64,000 nucleotides of DNA from Chitinophaga alhagiae (lineage in GTDB: Bacteria > Bacteroidota > Bacteroidia > Chitinophagales > Chitinophagaceae), in contig NZ_QXMH01000004.1 in assembly GCF_003568665.1 (NCBI RefSeq), positions 414,942 to 478,941 of the forward strand. Direction: 5' to 3'. Shown in pieces: positions 8,223 to 15,980 of this stretch. Under the pieces are notes generated by a model. That model was not told the origin of the DNA. It ran no database searches and saw nothing but the letters and a program-made list of their open reading frames with translations. The number at the start of each line of letters is the position of its first letter. Positions within the stretch are counted from its first letter, which is position 1. The translations under genes were made by a program, and so were the position numbers.

Positions 8223-8996
8223 ATGAAACGATTCTTAATCCTGGTTTCATTGATAGCCGCAGGCGCCGTGTTCAACCCGGCCAGCGCGCAGGTGAGAGTG
8301 AGCATCAACATTGGCCTGCAGCCGGCCTGGGGCCCCGCTGGGTACGATTATGTAGAGTACTACTACCTGCCCGCCATGGACATGTACTACTATGTTCCGG
8401 CACGGCAATATATTTACTTTGACCACGGCCGCTGGATCAGAACAGCTTACGTGCCGGTCCGCTACCGCCATGTAGATTTCTACCGCACCTACAAAGTGGT
8501 GATCAACGACCGCGATCCTTTCCGCTATCATGACCGCTACCGTGTGCAATACGCGAAGTACCGCCATGTGCATTACAACAGGCCGCTGCTCCGCGATACG
8601 CGTTACAGCAACAACCGCCCCGCCGAGCGCCGGAACAACAACTGGAACAACGGCCGGGATAATGACCGCCGCAACAACAGCTGGAACAATGGCCGCGGCA
8701 ACGAGCGCCGGAACGAGAACTGGAACAACAACCGCTCCGCTGAACGCCGGAACGATAACTGGAACAACAATCGCGCAACGGAACGCCGGAATGACAACTG
8801 GAATAACAACCGCGCAACGGAACGCCGGAATGACAACCGGAATAACAACCGCGCAACGGAACGCCGCAACAATTCGTGGAACAATAACAACCGGGGCAAC
8901 AGTAACCGGGTAAATGACAACCGCGGGCAAAACCGGCGCCAGCAGGACGTGAACTACAAACAAGACAGGCTGTTCGGTAAAAACGGCAAATCCTGA
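8223..8996 (+). CDS. Secreted Asn/Arg-rich repeat protein
   Basis: 257 residues from ATG 8223; a TTG two codons earlier is less likely. The signal peptide ends at PASAQ. Residues about 25-130 are a Tyr-rich segment (YDYVEYYYLPAMDMYYYVP). The second half is seven tandem 13-residue repeats of the form xERRNDNWNNNRA, followed by degenerate Asn/Arg sequence. The C-terminal region is very basic and polar and probably disordered. I do not recognise a catalytic domain. A role as a cell-surface or periplasmic polyanion-binding protein is only a guess. A terminator follows. Confidence 0.75.
   Translation: MKRFLILVSLIAAGAVFNPASAQVRVSINIGLQPAWGPAGYDYVEYYYLPAMDMYYYVPARQYIYFDHGRWIRTAYVPVRYRHVDFYRTYKVVINDRDPFRYHDRYRVQYAKYRHVHYNRPLLRDTRYSNNRPAERRNNNWNNGRDNDRRNNSWNNGRGNERRNENWNNNRSAERRNDNWNNNRATERRNDNWNNNRATERRNDNRNNNRATERRNNSWNNNNRGNSNRVNDNRGQNRRQQDVNYKQDRLFGKNGKS
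8622..8897 (+). repeat. Seven tandem 39-bp coding repeats
   Basis: In-frame repeats encode 13-residue units. The first two units read RRNNxWNNGR, units 3-6 read ERRNxNxNNNR, and the last has an extra Asn. Adjacent units 4-6 are nearly identical at the DNA level, consistent with recent slippage or unequal crossing-over. They lie inside a gene and are not a CRISPR array. Confidence 0.85.
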
Positions 8997-9091
8997 TCAG
9001 GTACCGGCGTTGACAAACTGAATAAACAAGCCGCCTCACCGCGGCCCCGCAACAAAGAAGTTTTAGATTGGCGGATCTATTATCAAAAATG

Positions 9092-9124
9092 GGCTGCTCC
9101 GTAAGGAGTGGCCTGTTTTATTTG
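9092..9124 (+). terminator. Intrinsic terminator after the repeat protein gene
   Basis: GGCTGCTCC, loop GTAA, GGAGTGGCC (9 bp with two G-U pairs), followed by TGTTTTATTT. It separates the repeat protein gene from the GH2 gene. Confidence 0.75.
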
Positions 9125-9171
9125 AAAACACCGGCCCCAGGGCCGCCTGCCCAACTTTTTTCGGATTTTAT

Positions 9172-9208
9172 GCAAACGTTTGCTATTTTGCCGGGATAAT
9201 CGTTTGCA
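9172..9208. promoter_or_regulatory. LacI/GalR-type operator upstream of the GH2 gene
   Basis: GCAAACGTTTGC at 9172-9183 is a perfect 12-bp palindrome with the central CG typical of LacI/GalR-family sites. A further half-site, CGTTTGCA, lies at 9201-9208. The palindrome is 44 bases before the GH2 ATG. No LacI-family gene is present in the window. Confidence 0.65.
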
Positions 9209-9227
9209 CGGTTAAAATTCCAACGTT

Positions 9228-11678
9228 ATGAGCATTAAAAACTACCTGCTGCCCGCAGCACTTTTCTTACTGTCTGTTACCACCCGTGCCCAGCAACAGC
9301 AAAGGCTGAACACCGGCTGGGAATTTCTCCGGTCAGACCTGGGCGGCATCTGGGAAGCTGTACGTCCTGTGGGTAAAGGCAACCCGGAAGCCTCTCCCAT
9401 CTGGGAAAAAGTAGAGCTGCCGCATTGCGTGAACGCGTTTGATGCGGTAGATCCCGATGTGAACTATTACCAGGGCCCCGCCTGGTACCGCACGCAGCTG
9501 AAGATCAACAATCCCTACGCCGGCGGCAGGACCATCCTGCATTTTGAAGGCGCCGGCCAGAAAACGGATGTATATGTCTACACCACCAAAGTAGCCTCTC
9601 ATGTTGGCGGGTATGATGAATGGACGGCAGACATTACCGAAGCAGTAGCGGCCTTTAAAAAAACACCGCAATTCAAAGGCGGCGTACCAGTTGCCATCCG
9701 CACAGACAACAGCCGCAACCTGGAAATGGTCCCCTCCGACCTGTCTGATTTCAATGTATATGGCGGCATTTACCGGTATCTCAACCTGGTGTACGTACCT
9801 CCTGTTTCCATACAGCAAATGCACGTAACACCGGAGGTGAAGAACAACGGCAAAAATGCTGCCGTCAGCGTGTCTCTTCAGCTATATAACCCCGGCGCAA
9901 TCACCGGCGCCACGGTTACCACTGTGCTGAAAGATCCGGCAGGCCGGAAAATAGCCGAATCCCGGCAGGAAGTGAGTAACCCCGGAGGCACCCTTGCGGC
10001 GGCCGCTTTCCAGGTAAAAAAACCGCAGCTGTGGCATACAGACCACCCGGTGCTGTATACCGTAGAAACCACTGTATCAAAAGATAACGCCAGTTATACA
10101 CAAACCGTCAAAACCGGTTTCCGCACCTTTGAATTTGTGCAGCACGGCCCCTTCCTCCTCAACGGCAAACGCCTGCTGCTGAGAGGCACGCACCGGCACG
10201 AAGATCACGCGGGCGTAGCCGCGGCCATGACGGAAGATATGATGCGCCGGGAAATGGTGCTCATGAAAGAAATGGGTGTCAACTTTATCAGGCTGGGGCA
10301 CTACCAGCAATCCCGCATCATTCTCAACCTGTGTGACAGCCTGGGCATGGTAGTGTGGGAAGAAATTCCCTGGTGCCGCGGCGGCCTCGGCGGCCCCGTA
10401 TACCAGCAGCAGGCCAAACGTATGCTCACCAACATGATCAACCAGCATTACAACCACCCTTCCGTAGTGATCTGGGGCCTGGGCAATGAAAACGACTGGC
10501 CGGGAGATTTCCCGGAATTTGACAAGGAGAAGATACGCGCGTTCATGAAAGAGCTGCACAATCTCTCCCACCAGCTGGACCCTTCGCGCAAAACGGCCAT
10601 CCGCCGCTGCGATTTCTGTAAAGATATTGTTGACGTGTACTCTCCTTCCATCTGGGCCGGCTGGTACCGTGGCATCTATACGGAATACAAATCCACATCT
10701 GAAGAAGAAATGAAAAAAGTAAACCACTTCCTGCATGTGGAATGGGGTGGAGACAGCCATGCCGGCCGCCATTCGGAAAGCCCTGACAAGGCGCTGCAAA
10801 GCATAAAAACCGGTGGCGGTACAGACGAGCGGGCGGGCGATGCTTCCCTCTACGGCGGCGCTGCCCGGGTGTCTAAAGATGGTGACTGGAGCGAAAGCTA
10901 TATCTGCAACCTGATGGACTGGCACCTCAAAGAGCAGGAAACCATGCCCTGGCTCACCGGTACCGCACAATGGGTGTTCAAGGATTTTTCAACGCCCATC
11001 CGGCCAGACAACCCCGTGCCCTACATGAACCAGAAAGGGCTGGTAGAAAGGGACCTTACCAGGAAGGAGGCGTACTACGTATTCCAGTCATACTGGGCCA
11101 CGCAGCCCATGGTACACATCTACGGCCACTCGCAGCCTGTAAGATGGGGTCAGGAAGGAGAAGAAAAAATGGTGAAGGTATATTCCAACTGCGATGAGGC
11201 GGAGCTGTTCGTGAACGGGAAAAGCTACGGGAAGAAAAAACGCCGGAGCGCAGACTTCCCCGCTGCCGGCCTGCGCTGGAACGTTCCGTTTGCCAAAGGC
11301 AACAACAACGTGCATGTAGTAGCTGCCAAAGGCAAAACCGTGGTGGAAGACAACATCGCTTTCCGGTACCAGACGGAAACCTGGGGTAAACCCGCAAAAA
11401 TGATACTCGAAAAGATCGCTACTAACGGCAATATCACCACGCTGGAAGTAAAACTGCTGGACGATAAAGGCTTCCAGTGCCTGGACGCTGCCAACTGGGT
11501 ACGCTTTTCACTGGCCGGGGACGGGCGGTTGATAGACAACCTGGGTACCTCTTCCGGCTCCCGGCGGGTGCAGTTGTACAACGGCCGCGCCACCATTAAA
11601 GTGGATACGGGCAAAGGCGGCGTAAACGTAGCTGCCGTGAAGAGCGAGGGCCTCACCACCGTAACACTGAATTTATAA
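9228..11678 (+). CDS. Glycoside hydrolase family 2 enzyme
   Basis: 816 residues. A signal peptide (ending TRAQ) is followed by the GH2 jelly-roll sugar-binding domain (about 25-195, with WYRTQLKINN and GGIYRYLNLV), an Ig-like domain (200-300), and a TIM barrel starting near RGTHRHEDHAG. The acid/base is E421 in WGLGNEND and the likely nucleophile is E505 in HVEWGGDSH, 84 residues later, as expected. A DUF4982-like domain (AELFVNGKSYGKKKR) and another beta domain close the protein. Beta-galactosidase, beta-glucuronidase or beta-mannosidase activity cannot be told apart by eye. It is probably periplasmic and LacI-regulated. Confidence 0.92.
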   Translation: MSIKNYLLPAALFLLSVTTRAQQQQRLNTGWEFLRSDLGGIWEAVRPVGKGNPEASPIWEKVELPHCVNAFDAVDPDVNYYQGPAWYRTQLKINNPYAGGRTILHFEGAGQKTDVYVYTTKVASHVGGYDEWTADITEAVAAFKKTPQFKGGVPVAIRTDNSRNLEMVPSDLSDFNVYGGIYRYLNLVYVPPVSIQQMHVTPEVKNNGKNAAVSVSLQLYNPGAITGATVTTVLKDPAGRKIAESRQEVSNPGGTLAAAAFQVKKPQLWHTDHPVLYTVETTVSKDNASYTQTVKTGFRTFEFVQHGPFLLNGKRLLLRGTHRHEDHAGVAAAMTEDMMRREMVLMKEMGVNFIRLGHYQQSRIILNLCDSLGMVVWEEIPWCRGGLGGPVYQQQAKRMLTNMINQHYNHPSVVIWGLGNENDWPGDFPEFDKEKIRAFMKELHNLSHQLDPSRKTAIRRCDFCKDIVDVYSPSIWAGWYRGIYTEYKSTSEEEMKKVNHFLHVEWGGDSHAGRHSESPDKALQSIKTGGGTDERAGDASLYGGAARVSKDGDWSESYICNLMDWHLKEQETMPWLTGTAQWVFKDFSTPIRPDNPVPYMNQKGLVERDLTRKEAYYVFQSYWATQPMVHIYGHSQPVRWGQEGEEKMVKVYSNCDEAELFVNGKSYGKKKRRSADFPAAGLRWNVPFAKGNNNVHVVAAKGKTVVEDNIAFRYQTETWGKPAKMILEKIATNGNITTLEVKLLDDKGFQCLDAANWVRFSLAGDGRLIDNLGTSSGSRRVQLYNGRATIKVDTGKGGVNVAAVKSEGLTTVTLNL

Positions 11679-11750
11679 TTTGCGCAAGTGCTTAAAAATC
11701 AGTAAATTCCGTATTGACCATATTCTTTCTTCTCACCAAAACAAGTCAAT

Positions 11751-12740
11751 ATGAAACGGAAACACCTGCTTTTTTCGGCACTGCTGGTATTGGCATGCAC
11801 TGGTATGGCGCAGGCGCAGTCAGGCAAATTTTACATGAAAGCAGCCGGCGGATATTTTTTCAGCGTTTCAAACGGCCAGTTCCCTGATGTAGGCCCTTAT
11901 CCCCCGCGAGACATACGTAATTCGGTCAACCCTGGCACAGGCGCCACCACCACTATTTCAGAGAAGGTGCTGACCGGCTCTTACGGCGAGGGCGCCAGGG
12001 GCGGCCTTACCTTCGGGTATAACCTTAACCGGTATATGGCGGTGGAAGGAACGTTCAATTACTTCCACAGCAAAAAGAACCTGATGACCCGCAACATCAC
12101 CACGGTGGAGAACTCCACCACTGTGGCCGGCAGCGTGGAGTCTTACGGCCATGTAAACGCTATAGACTTTGCCCCCAGCCTGGTGATCAGCCCGGGTTTC
12201 GAAAAGCTGAACCCGTACGTACGGTTCGGCGTGGTAGTGCCTTTGTGGGGCCGGCTCTTTATTGAAACGGATGCCAGCAGAATGAGCGCGGTACCGGGCC
12301 AGCCGGCCTTTATTATGGCACAGACCGCCATTCATCGTAAAGAGGAAATTGAGCCCAGCCCCACCATCGGCTTCCAGGGCGCATTGGGCGCTACCTATCC
12401 GCTGGGCAAACGGCTGGACATCTTCCTGGAAACAGAATACCGCAACGTGCCCGTTAAAGGCAAAAGCAAGGAAGTAACGGAGTACGATGAGGTGACCAAC
12501 GTGGTCAACACCACCAACGGGCAGGTTATCTCCACCCAGCAGCGCGGCCTGAACGATCTGAGCACAGCGGAGCGGCATACGGACTATGTGACCACGCTTG
12601 ACCAGAACTCCAACACGCCTACCGGCACTACCGGCACCAAAACGAATTATAAAAACGATAACGCGCCGGCCAATGATCTTAAATCCTACATCAACATTGG
12701 CGGCCTTGGGGTGAACCTCGGGGTGCGTGTCCGGTTTTAA
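11751..12740 (+). CDS. Outer membrane beta-barrel protein
   Basis: 329 residues. The signal peptide ends at MAQAQ. The mature part starts FYMKAAGGYFFS and continues with amphipathic strands ending in aromatic residues (GGLTFGYNLNRYMAVEGTFNY, PYVRFGVVVPLWG, DIFLETEYRNV). It closes with GVNLGVRVRF, whose C-terminal Phe is the usual barrel end. A Thr/Asn-rich loop (about 250-310) suggests a long extracellular loop. This is an OmpA/OprF-like barrel of unknown cargo. It starts 72 bases after the GH2 gene and ends at a bidirectional terminator. Confidence 0.8.
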   Translation: MKRKHLLFSALLVLACTGMAQAQSGKFYMKAAGGYFFSVSNGQFPDVGPYPPRDIRNSVNPGTGATTTISEKVLTGSYGEGARGGLTFGYNLNRYMAVEGTFNYFHSKKNLMTRNITTVENSTTVAGSVESYGHVNAIDFAPSLVISPGFEKLNPYVRFGVVVPLWGRLFIETDASRMSAVPGQPAFIMAQTAIHRKEEIEPSPTIGFQGALGATYPLGKRLDIFLETEYRNVPVKGKSKEVTEYDEVTNVVNTTNGQVISTQQRGLNDLSTAERHTDYVTTLDQNSNTPTGTTGTKTNYKNDNAPANDLKSYINIGGLGVNLGVRVRF

Positions 12741-12760
12741 CAAAACACGATAATAAAAAA

Positions 12761-12798
12761 GAAGCTGTCCCTTTCTGTGAAGTGACAGCTTCTTTTTT
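12761..12798. terminator. Bidirectional intrinsic terminator
   Basis: GAAGCTGTC (12761-12769) pairs with GACAGCTTC (12784-12792). The stem is preceded by AAAAAA and followed by TTTTTT. It serves both the barrel gene (plus) and the convergent hydrolase gene (minus, stop at 12813). Confidence 0.9.
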
Positions 12799-12812
12799 GT
12801 TACGCAAGATCG

Positions 12813-13754
12813 CTAGAAAGTAGGCGGAGGAGCATCCAGGTCAGCATCCAGGAAATCAGTGACCATGGGTATCAGCCAGTCCGTCCGGTACATCATGCCA
12901 ATATGCGTGGTACCCGGTATAATGGCAAGGCGTGATTTGGGCAGCCCGTGCATATCCCCCATCTTTCCGCCGCCCTTGGCGCGGAACAACTCCAGCGCAT
13001 GCTCATACCGCACGCCGTCCGCATCGCCAATAGCCATAAATATCGGGGCCTGTATCTTTTTTACGTCCTTAGACCAGTCATAAGGCTTCAGATCAATGCT
13101 CATCACTTTTTTGATGTATTCCGGGAAACGGGCCGGGTCATTGCCAAGGCTGTCATATTGTTTTTGTATGGGCGATCCCTGGAACATTTCCGGCGTGAAA
13201 GTAGCAAAGCTGGCTTCTACATCCGGCCACCAGCCGTTATGCGCATACGTGCCAGACAACACTACCAGCCTGCGTACCTGTTCAGGATGGCGTACGGCCA
13301 TCTGGAAGGCTACGCCGCCGCCCATACTGTAGCCCAGTACGTCCGCGCTGTCTACTTTGAGGTGCTTGAGCAGGCCGGATACATCGTCTGCCATCCCTTC
13401 GTAACTGAACTCCCTTGCAATATCCTTTGTACGGCCGTGGCCCTGCATTTCCGCTACTATTACCTGACGGTCTCCGGCCAGTTGGGGGATAACGTGAGAC
13501 CAGTTCAAGGGTATGTTCATAAACGAACCATGCAGCAGCACAATGGGTTTGGATGTTCCCTGGCCGTATACTTCATAGTACATTTTCAGCCCGTTTATAT
13601 CGGCATAACCAGTGTCTGCCGGTTTCACGGCCTGGCTGTCAACCTTCACTCCTGTTGCAGCTGATGCGTTGTGTTCTTCCCTGGGGCCTGGCTGGCAGGC
13701 CGCTGCCACCAAAACAATTGCAAGCGTAATACCTGTTATCATCTGCCTGTTCAT
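12813..13754 (-). CDS. Alpha/beta hydrolase, lipoprotein
   Basis: 313 residues from ATG 13754. A longer frame to 13877 lacks a plausible start and would spoil the signal. The N-terminus is a lipoprotein signal with lipobox LVAAAC. The alpha/beta-hydrolase fold is clear: oxyanion segment VLLHGSFMNIPLNW, nucleophile elbow GYSMGGG (Ser), the acid probably in GDADGV and the His in PGTTHIGM near the C-terminus. It is probably an esterase-like enzyme anchored in the envelope; the substrate is unknown. It is monocistronic and convergent with the barrel gene. Confidence 0.9.
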   Translation of the reverse strand: MNRQMITGITLAIVLVAAACQPGPREEHNASAATGVKVDSQAVKPADTGYADINGLKMYYEVYGQGTSKPIVLLHGSFMNIPLNWSHVIPQLAGDRQVIVAEMQGHGRTKDIAREFSYEGMADDVSGLLKHLKVDSADVLGYSMGGGVAFQMAVRHPEQVRRLVVLSGTYAHNGWWPDVEASFATFTPEMFQGSPIQKQYDSLGNDPARFPEYIKKVMSIDLKPYDWSKDVKKIQAPIFMAIGDADGVRYEHALELFRAKGGGKMGDMHGLPKSRLAIIPGTTHIGMMYRTDWLIPMVTDFLDADLDAPPPTF

Positions 13755-13976
13755 ATCGTGTGTGTGTTTGTTACGATACAAATCTCGGCAACAATATGAT
13801 GTCATCGGCAGTGCGCATGCGACAATTATGGGGCAAAAAACGACATTGGATTTTATACGGGACTGACCTGAAAGCATATCGCTGCTTCCAGGTCAGCCCT
13901 TTCCTGTTTTATGTCAGAAAGCAGGTTGCCGGCAGGTTATCTCAAGGTTTAGGCAAGGATGAAGCATAGATAACTT

Positions 13977-13992
13977 ACCTCTATATAGAGGT
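13977..13992. promoter_or_regulatory. Perfect 16-bp palindrome
   Basis: ACCTCTATATAGAGGT reads the same on both strands and lies about 220 bases upstream of the hydrolase ATG. It could be an operator; no regulator is assigned. Confidence 0.35.
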
Positions 13993-14147
13993 ATAATATG
14001 GATGAGATATCCTTGTAACATGGGTGGGATATGGGTAAGATATCCTACCTCAAAGCCAATAGCAGCAACACTTTTAGCCCCAAGCCATTATCCAGTTAAA
14101 ATACTAACTCACTGAAAATCAACCACTCATATTCTCCCGGAAAACAG

Positions 14148-14255
14148 GGGGCCGTCTCAAAAGTAATTTGATGGCCCCGAGAATCACGTAAACGAAAAAT
14201 CTCTCCATCAGGTACCCGAATAAGATCAGGTAAAAATTACTTTTGAGACGGCCCC
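14148..14255. mobile_element. MITE-like element or IS remnant
   Basis: Two perfect 22-bp inverted arms (14148-14169 and 14234-14255; core GGCCGTCTCAAAAGTAATTT) enclose 64 bases with no reading frame. The arms begin with a GGGGCCGTCTCAAAAGT sequence that looks like an insertion sequence terminus. I see no clear target-site duplication. It also sits just after the pafA-like stop and could act as its terminator hairpin. Confidence 0.5.
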
Positions 14256-14273
14256 TCATGATTGCATCCGGGG

Positions 14274-15902
14274 CTATTTCCCCGCATCAAATATCTCCGT
14301 TACCACATGCCCCACATTACCACTGGGCATTTGTATGTTCAGCAGCGCGGCCAGTGTGGGCGCAATGTCTGTCATACCGGTGGTGCGGTGCGTTTTACCG
14401 GGCTTGATGCCCCAGCCCATCCATACCAGCGGTATATGCGCATCGTAGGGATACCACAGGCCGTGCGTGGCGCCGGTACGGCTGCCTTCTTTCCAGCCTG
14501 ATTTATAGATGACCAGCACATCGCCGCCCCTTTCTTCATTAAACCCGTTCACGAACATGGTTTTAGCCGGCTCGGGGATGGCGGCGCCGCCCAGTTCTGA
14601 CAGGCTGTAGGCGGCCACTACGCCGGGCTGCTGTTTCAGTACACGTATCACCGTTTTTTCCACCACGCTCATATCCACCTTCCGCTCCGCAAAAGCGGGG
14701 CGGTTAAGATATAACTGATGCGCGGAAACGCCCAGCACGCCTTTGGGTACGCCAAACTGCGCGTCCAGCGCCTTGTTCACGGCGGCAATAGCGTCCTTGC
14801 CATTGATGATGCCGGTGGGTTGGCGGTGCTCTTCCAGGTAACCTGGAGACTGAGACACGCCATGGTCTGCAGTGATGAAAAAGAGATAGTTGTTTTTACC
14901 GAAGCGCTGGTCCAGCCAGGAGAAAAATTCGGCCAGCTCTTTATCCAGCCGCAGGTATACGTCTTCTACCTCAATGGAGTTGGGGCCAAACTGGTGGCCT
15001 ACCGCATCGGGCGATGAGAAGCTCACGGCCAGAAAGTCTGTCACCTTACCGCTGCCCAGGCCATAACCTTCAATGGCCGCTTTGGCAAATTCAAAAGTGA
15101 ACGTGTTGCCGTAAGGGGTAGAACGGACATTTCCATTTTCCCTGCCCTTGAACTGGTGCGGGAAAACCGGCAACTGCTCATGACCGAAGGGCTTTTCATA
15201 GTCCTTGTTATCCGCCTCGCTTTGTTTGTAAGTATTCAGCGGGTACAAGGTATTCCAGCCATTGGCGAGTAATTGCTGCGGCAATTTCCGGTCATTAAAA
15301 CGCTGCACCCATGCCGGCAGTTCCTGCATATAATAGGTGCTGGTCACTACCTTGCCGGAACCGCCATCGTACCAGAAGGCGGCGTTGGCGCTATGGCCGG
15401 CGGGGAAAATGGCGCCGCGGTCTTTCAGTGCAAAGCCTACCACCTTGCTCTCAAAGTTGGTGGCCATGCGCAGCTCGTCCGTTACCGTGCTGGTAAGCAG
15501 GTTGCGGGGAGACATGCCGCCTTTCTCTGAAGGGATGCCCACCGGCTGCACGGTAGAATCTTCTGCACAGTACATTTCCCTGTTCAGCGCGCGGTTGTAC
15601 CAGCCGTTGCTGATAATGCCATGCACTGCCGGTACGGAGCCGGTGTATACGGAGGTATGGCCGCAGGCCGTTACAGTGGGAGCGTAATTGATAAGGGTAT
15701 TCTCGCAGCTGAACCCTTCGCGCAGCAGGCGTTTAAAACCACCGGGGCCATAACGCTGGCTGTAACGGTACAGGAAATCCCAGCGCATCTGGTCTACCAT
15801 CATGCCCACTACTATTTTAGGGCGTTCCGCGGGTTTCTGGGCAAAAGCCGCCTGCAGCAGCAGGCAGCAGCCTAATAAGGCAATCAGTTTTTGTTTATTC
15901 AT
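14274..15902 (-). CDS. pafA: PafA-type alkaline phosphatase
   Basis: 542 residues from ATG 15902, with a signal peptide ending AAFAQ. The PafA active-site pattern is visible: metal-site Asp in MMVDQMRWD, nucleophile T78 in APTVTACGH, N99 in ISNGWYN, and the monoesterase signature K160-D-R162 in FALKDRGAIFPAGH. These compare with T79, N100, K162 and R164 of the characterised Elizabethkingia PafA. Further zinc ligands lie in SPDAVGHQFGP and TADHGVSQ. The enzyme should release phosphate from many phosphomonoesters in the periplasm. It is the last gene of the first SusC/SusD locus, 78 bases after the preceding gene. Confidence 0.9.
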   Translation of the reverse strand: MNKQKLIALLGCCLLLQAAFAQKPAERPKIVVGMMVDQMRWDFLYRYSQRYGPGGFKRLLREGFSCENTLINYAPTVTACGHTSVYTGSVPAVHGIISNGWYNRALNREMYCAEDSTVQPVGIPSEKGGMSPRNLLTSTVTDELRMATNFESKVVGFALKDRGAIFPAGHSANAAFWYDGGSGKVVTSTYYMQELPAWVQRFNDRKLPQQLLANGWNTLYPLNTYKQSEADNKDYEKPFGHEQLPVFPHQFKGRENGNVRSTPYGNTFTFEFAKAAIEGYGLGSGKVTDFLAVSFSSPDAVGHQFGPNSIEVEDVYLRLDKELAEFFSWLDQRFGKNNYLFFITADHGVSQSPGYLEEHRQPTGIINGKDAIAAVNKALDAQFGVPKGVLGVSAHQLYLNRPAFAERKVDMSVVEKTVIRVLKQQPGVVAAYSLSELGGAAIPEPAKTMFVNGFNEERGGDVLVIYKSGWKEGSRTGATHGLWYPYDAHIPLVWMGWGIKPGKTHRTTGMTDIAPTLAALLNIQMPSGNVGHVVTEIFDAGK

Positions 15903-15980
15903 CAGTTCAGTACTTTTTGACAAGTTGACATGCCGGTAAAGTTGCACATTCCATCCTGCAATTCCTTCCCTGCAACATTA

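Larger units (their letters stand above)
13755..14273. other. Intergenic region with several palindromes, 519 bases
   Basis: No coding region is supported. It contains an imperfect 13-bp hairpin at 13863-13896 (CTGACCTG-AAGCA / TGCTT-CAGGTCAG), a perfect 16-bp palindrome at 13977-13992, two AGATATCCT repeats within 13980-14060, and the 22-bp inverted-repeat element at 14148-14255. The sequence is more AT-rich than its neighbours. Confidence 0.6.

Noticed and set aside
8622..8897. Possible CRISPR array
   Set aside because: Repeats are tandem, in frame and lack spacers; they encode a 13-residue protein repeat.
8997..9227. Possible RNA gene in the gap before the GH2 gene
   Set aside because: The only clear structure is the intrinsic terminator at 9092-9124 and the LacI-type palindrome; nothing else suggests a folded RNA.
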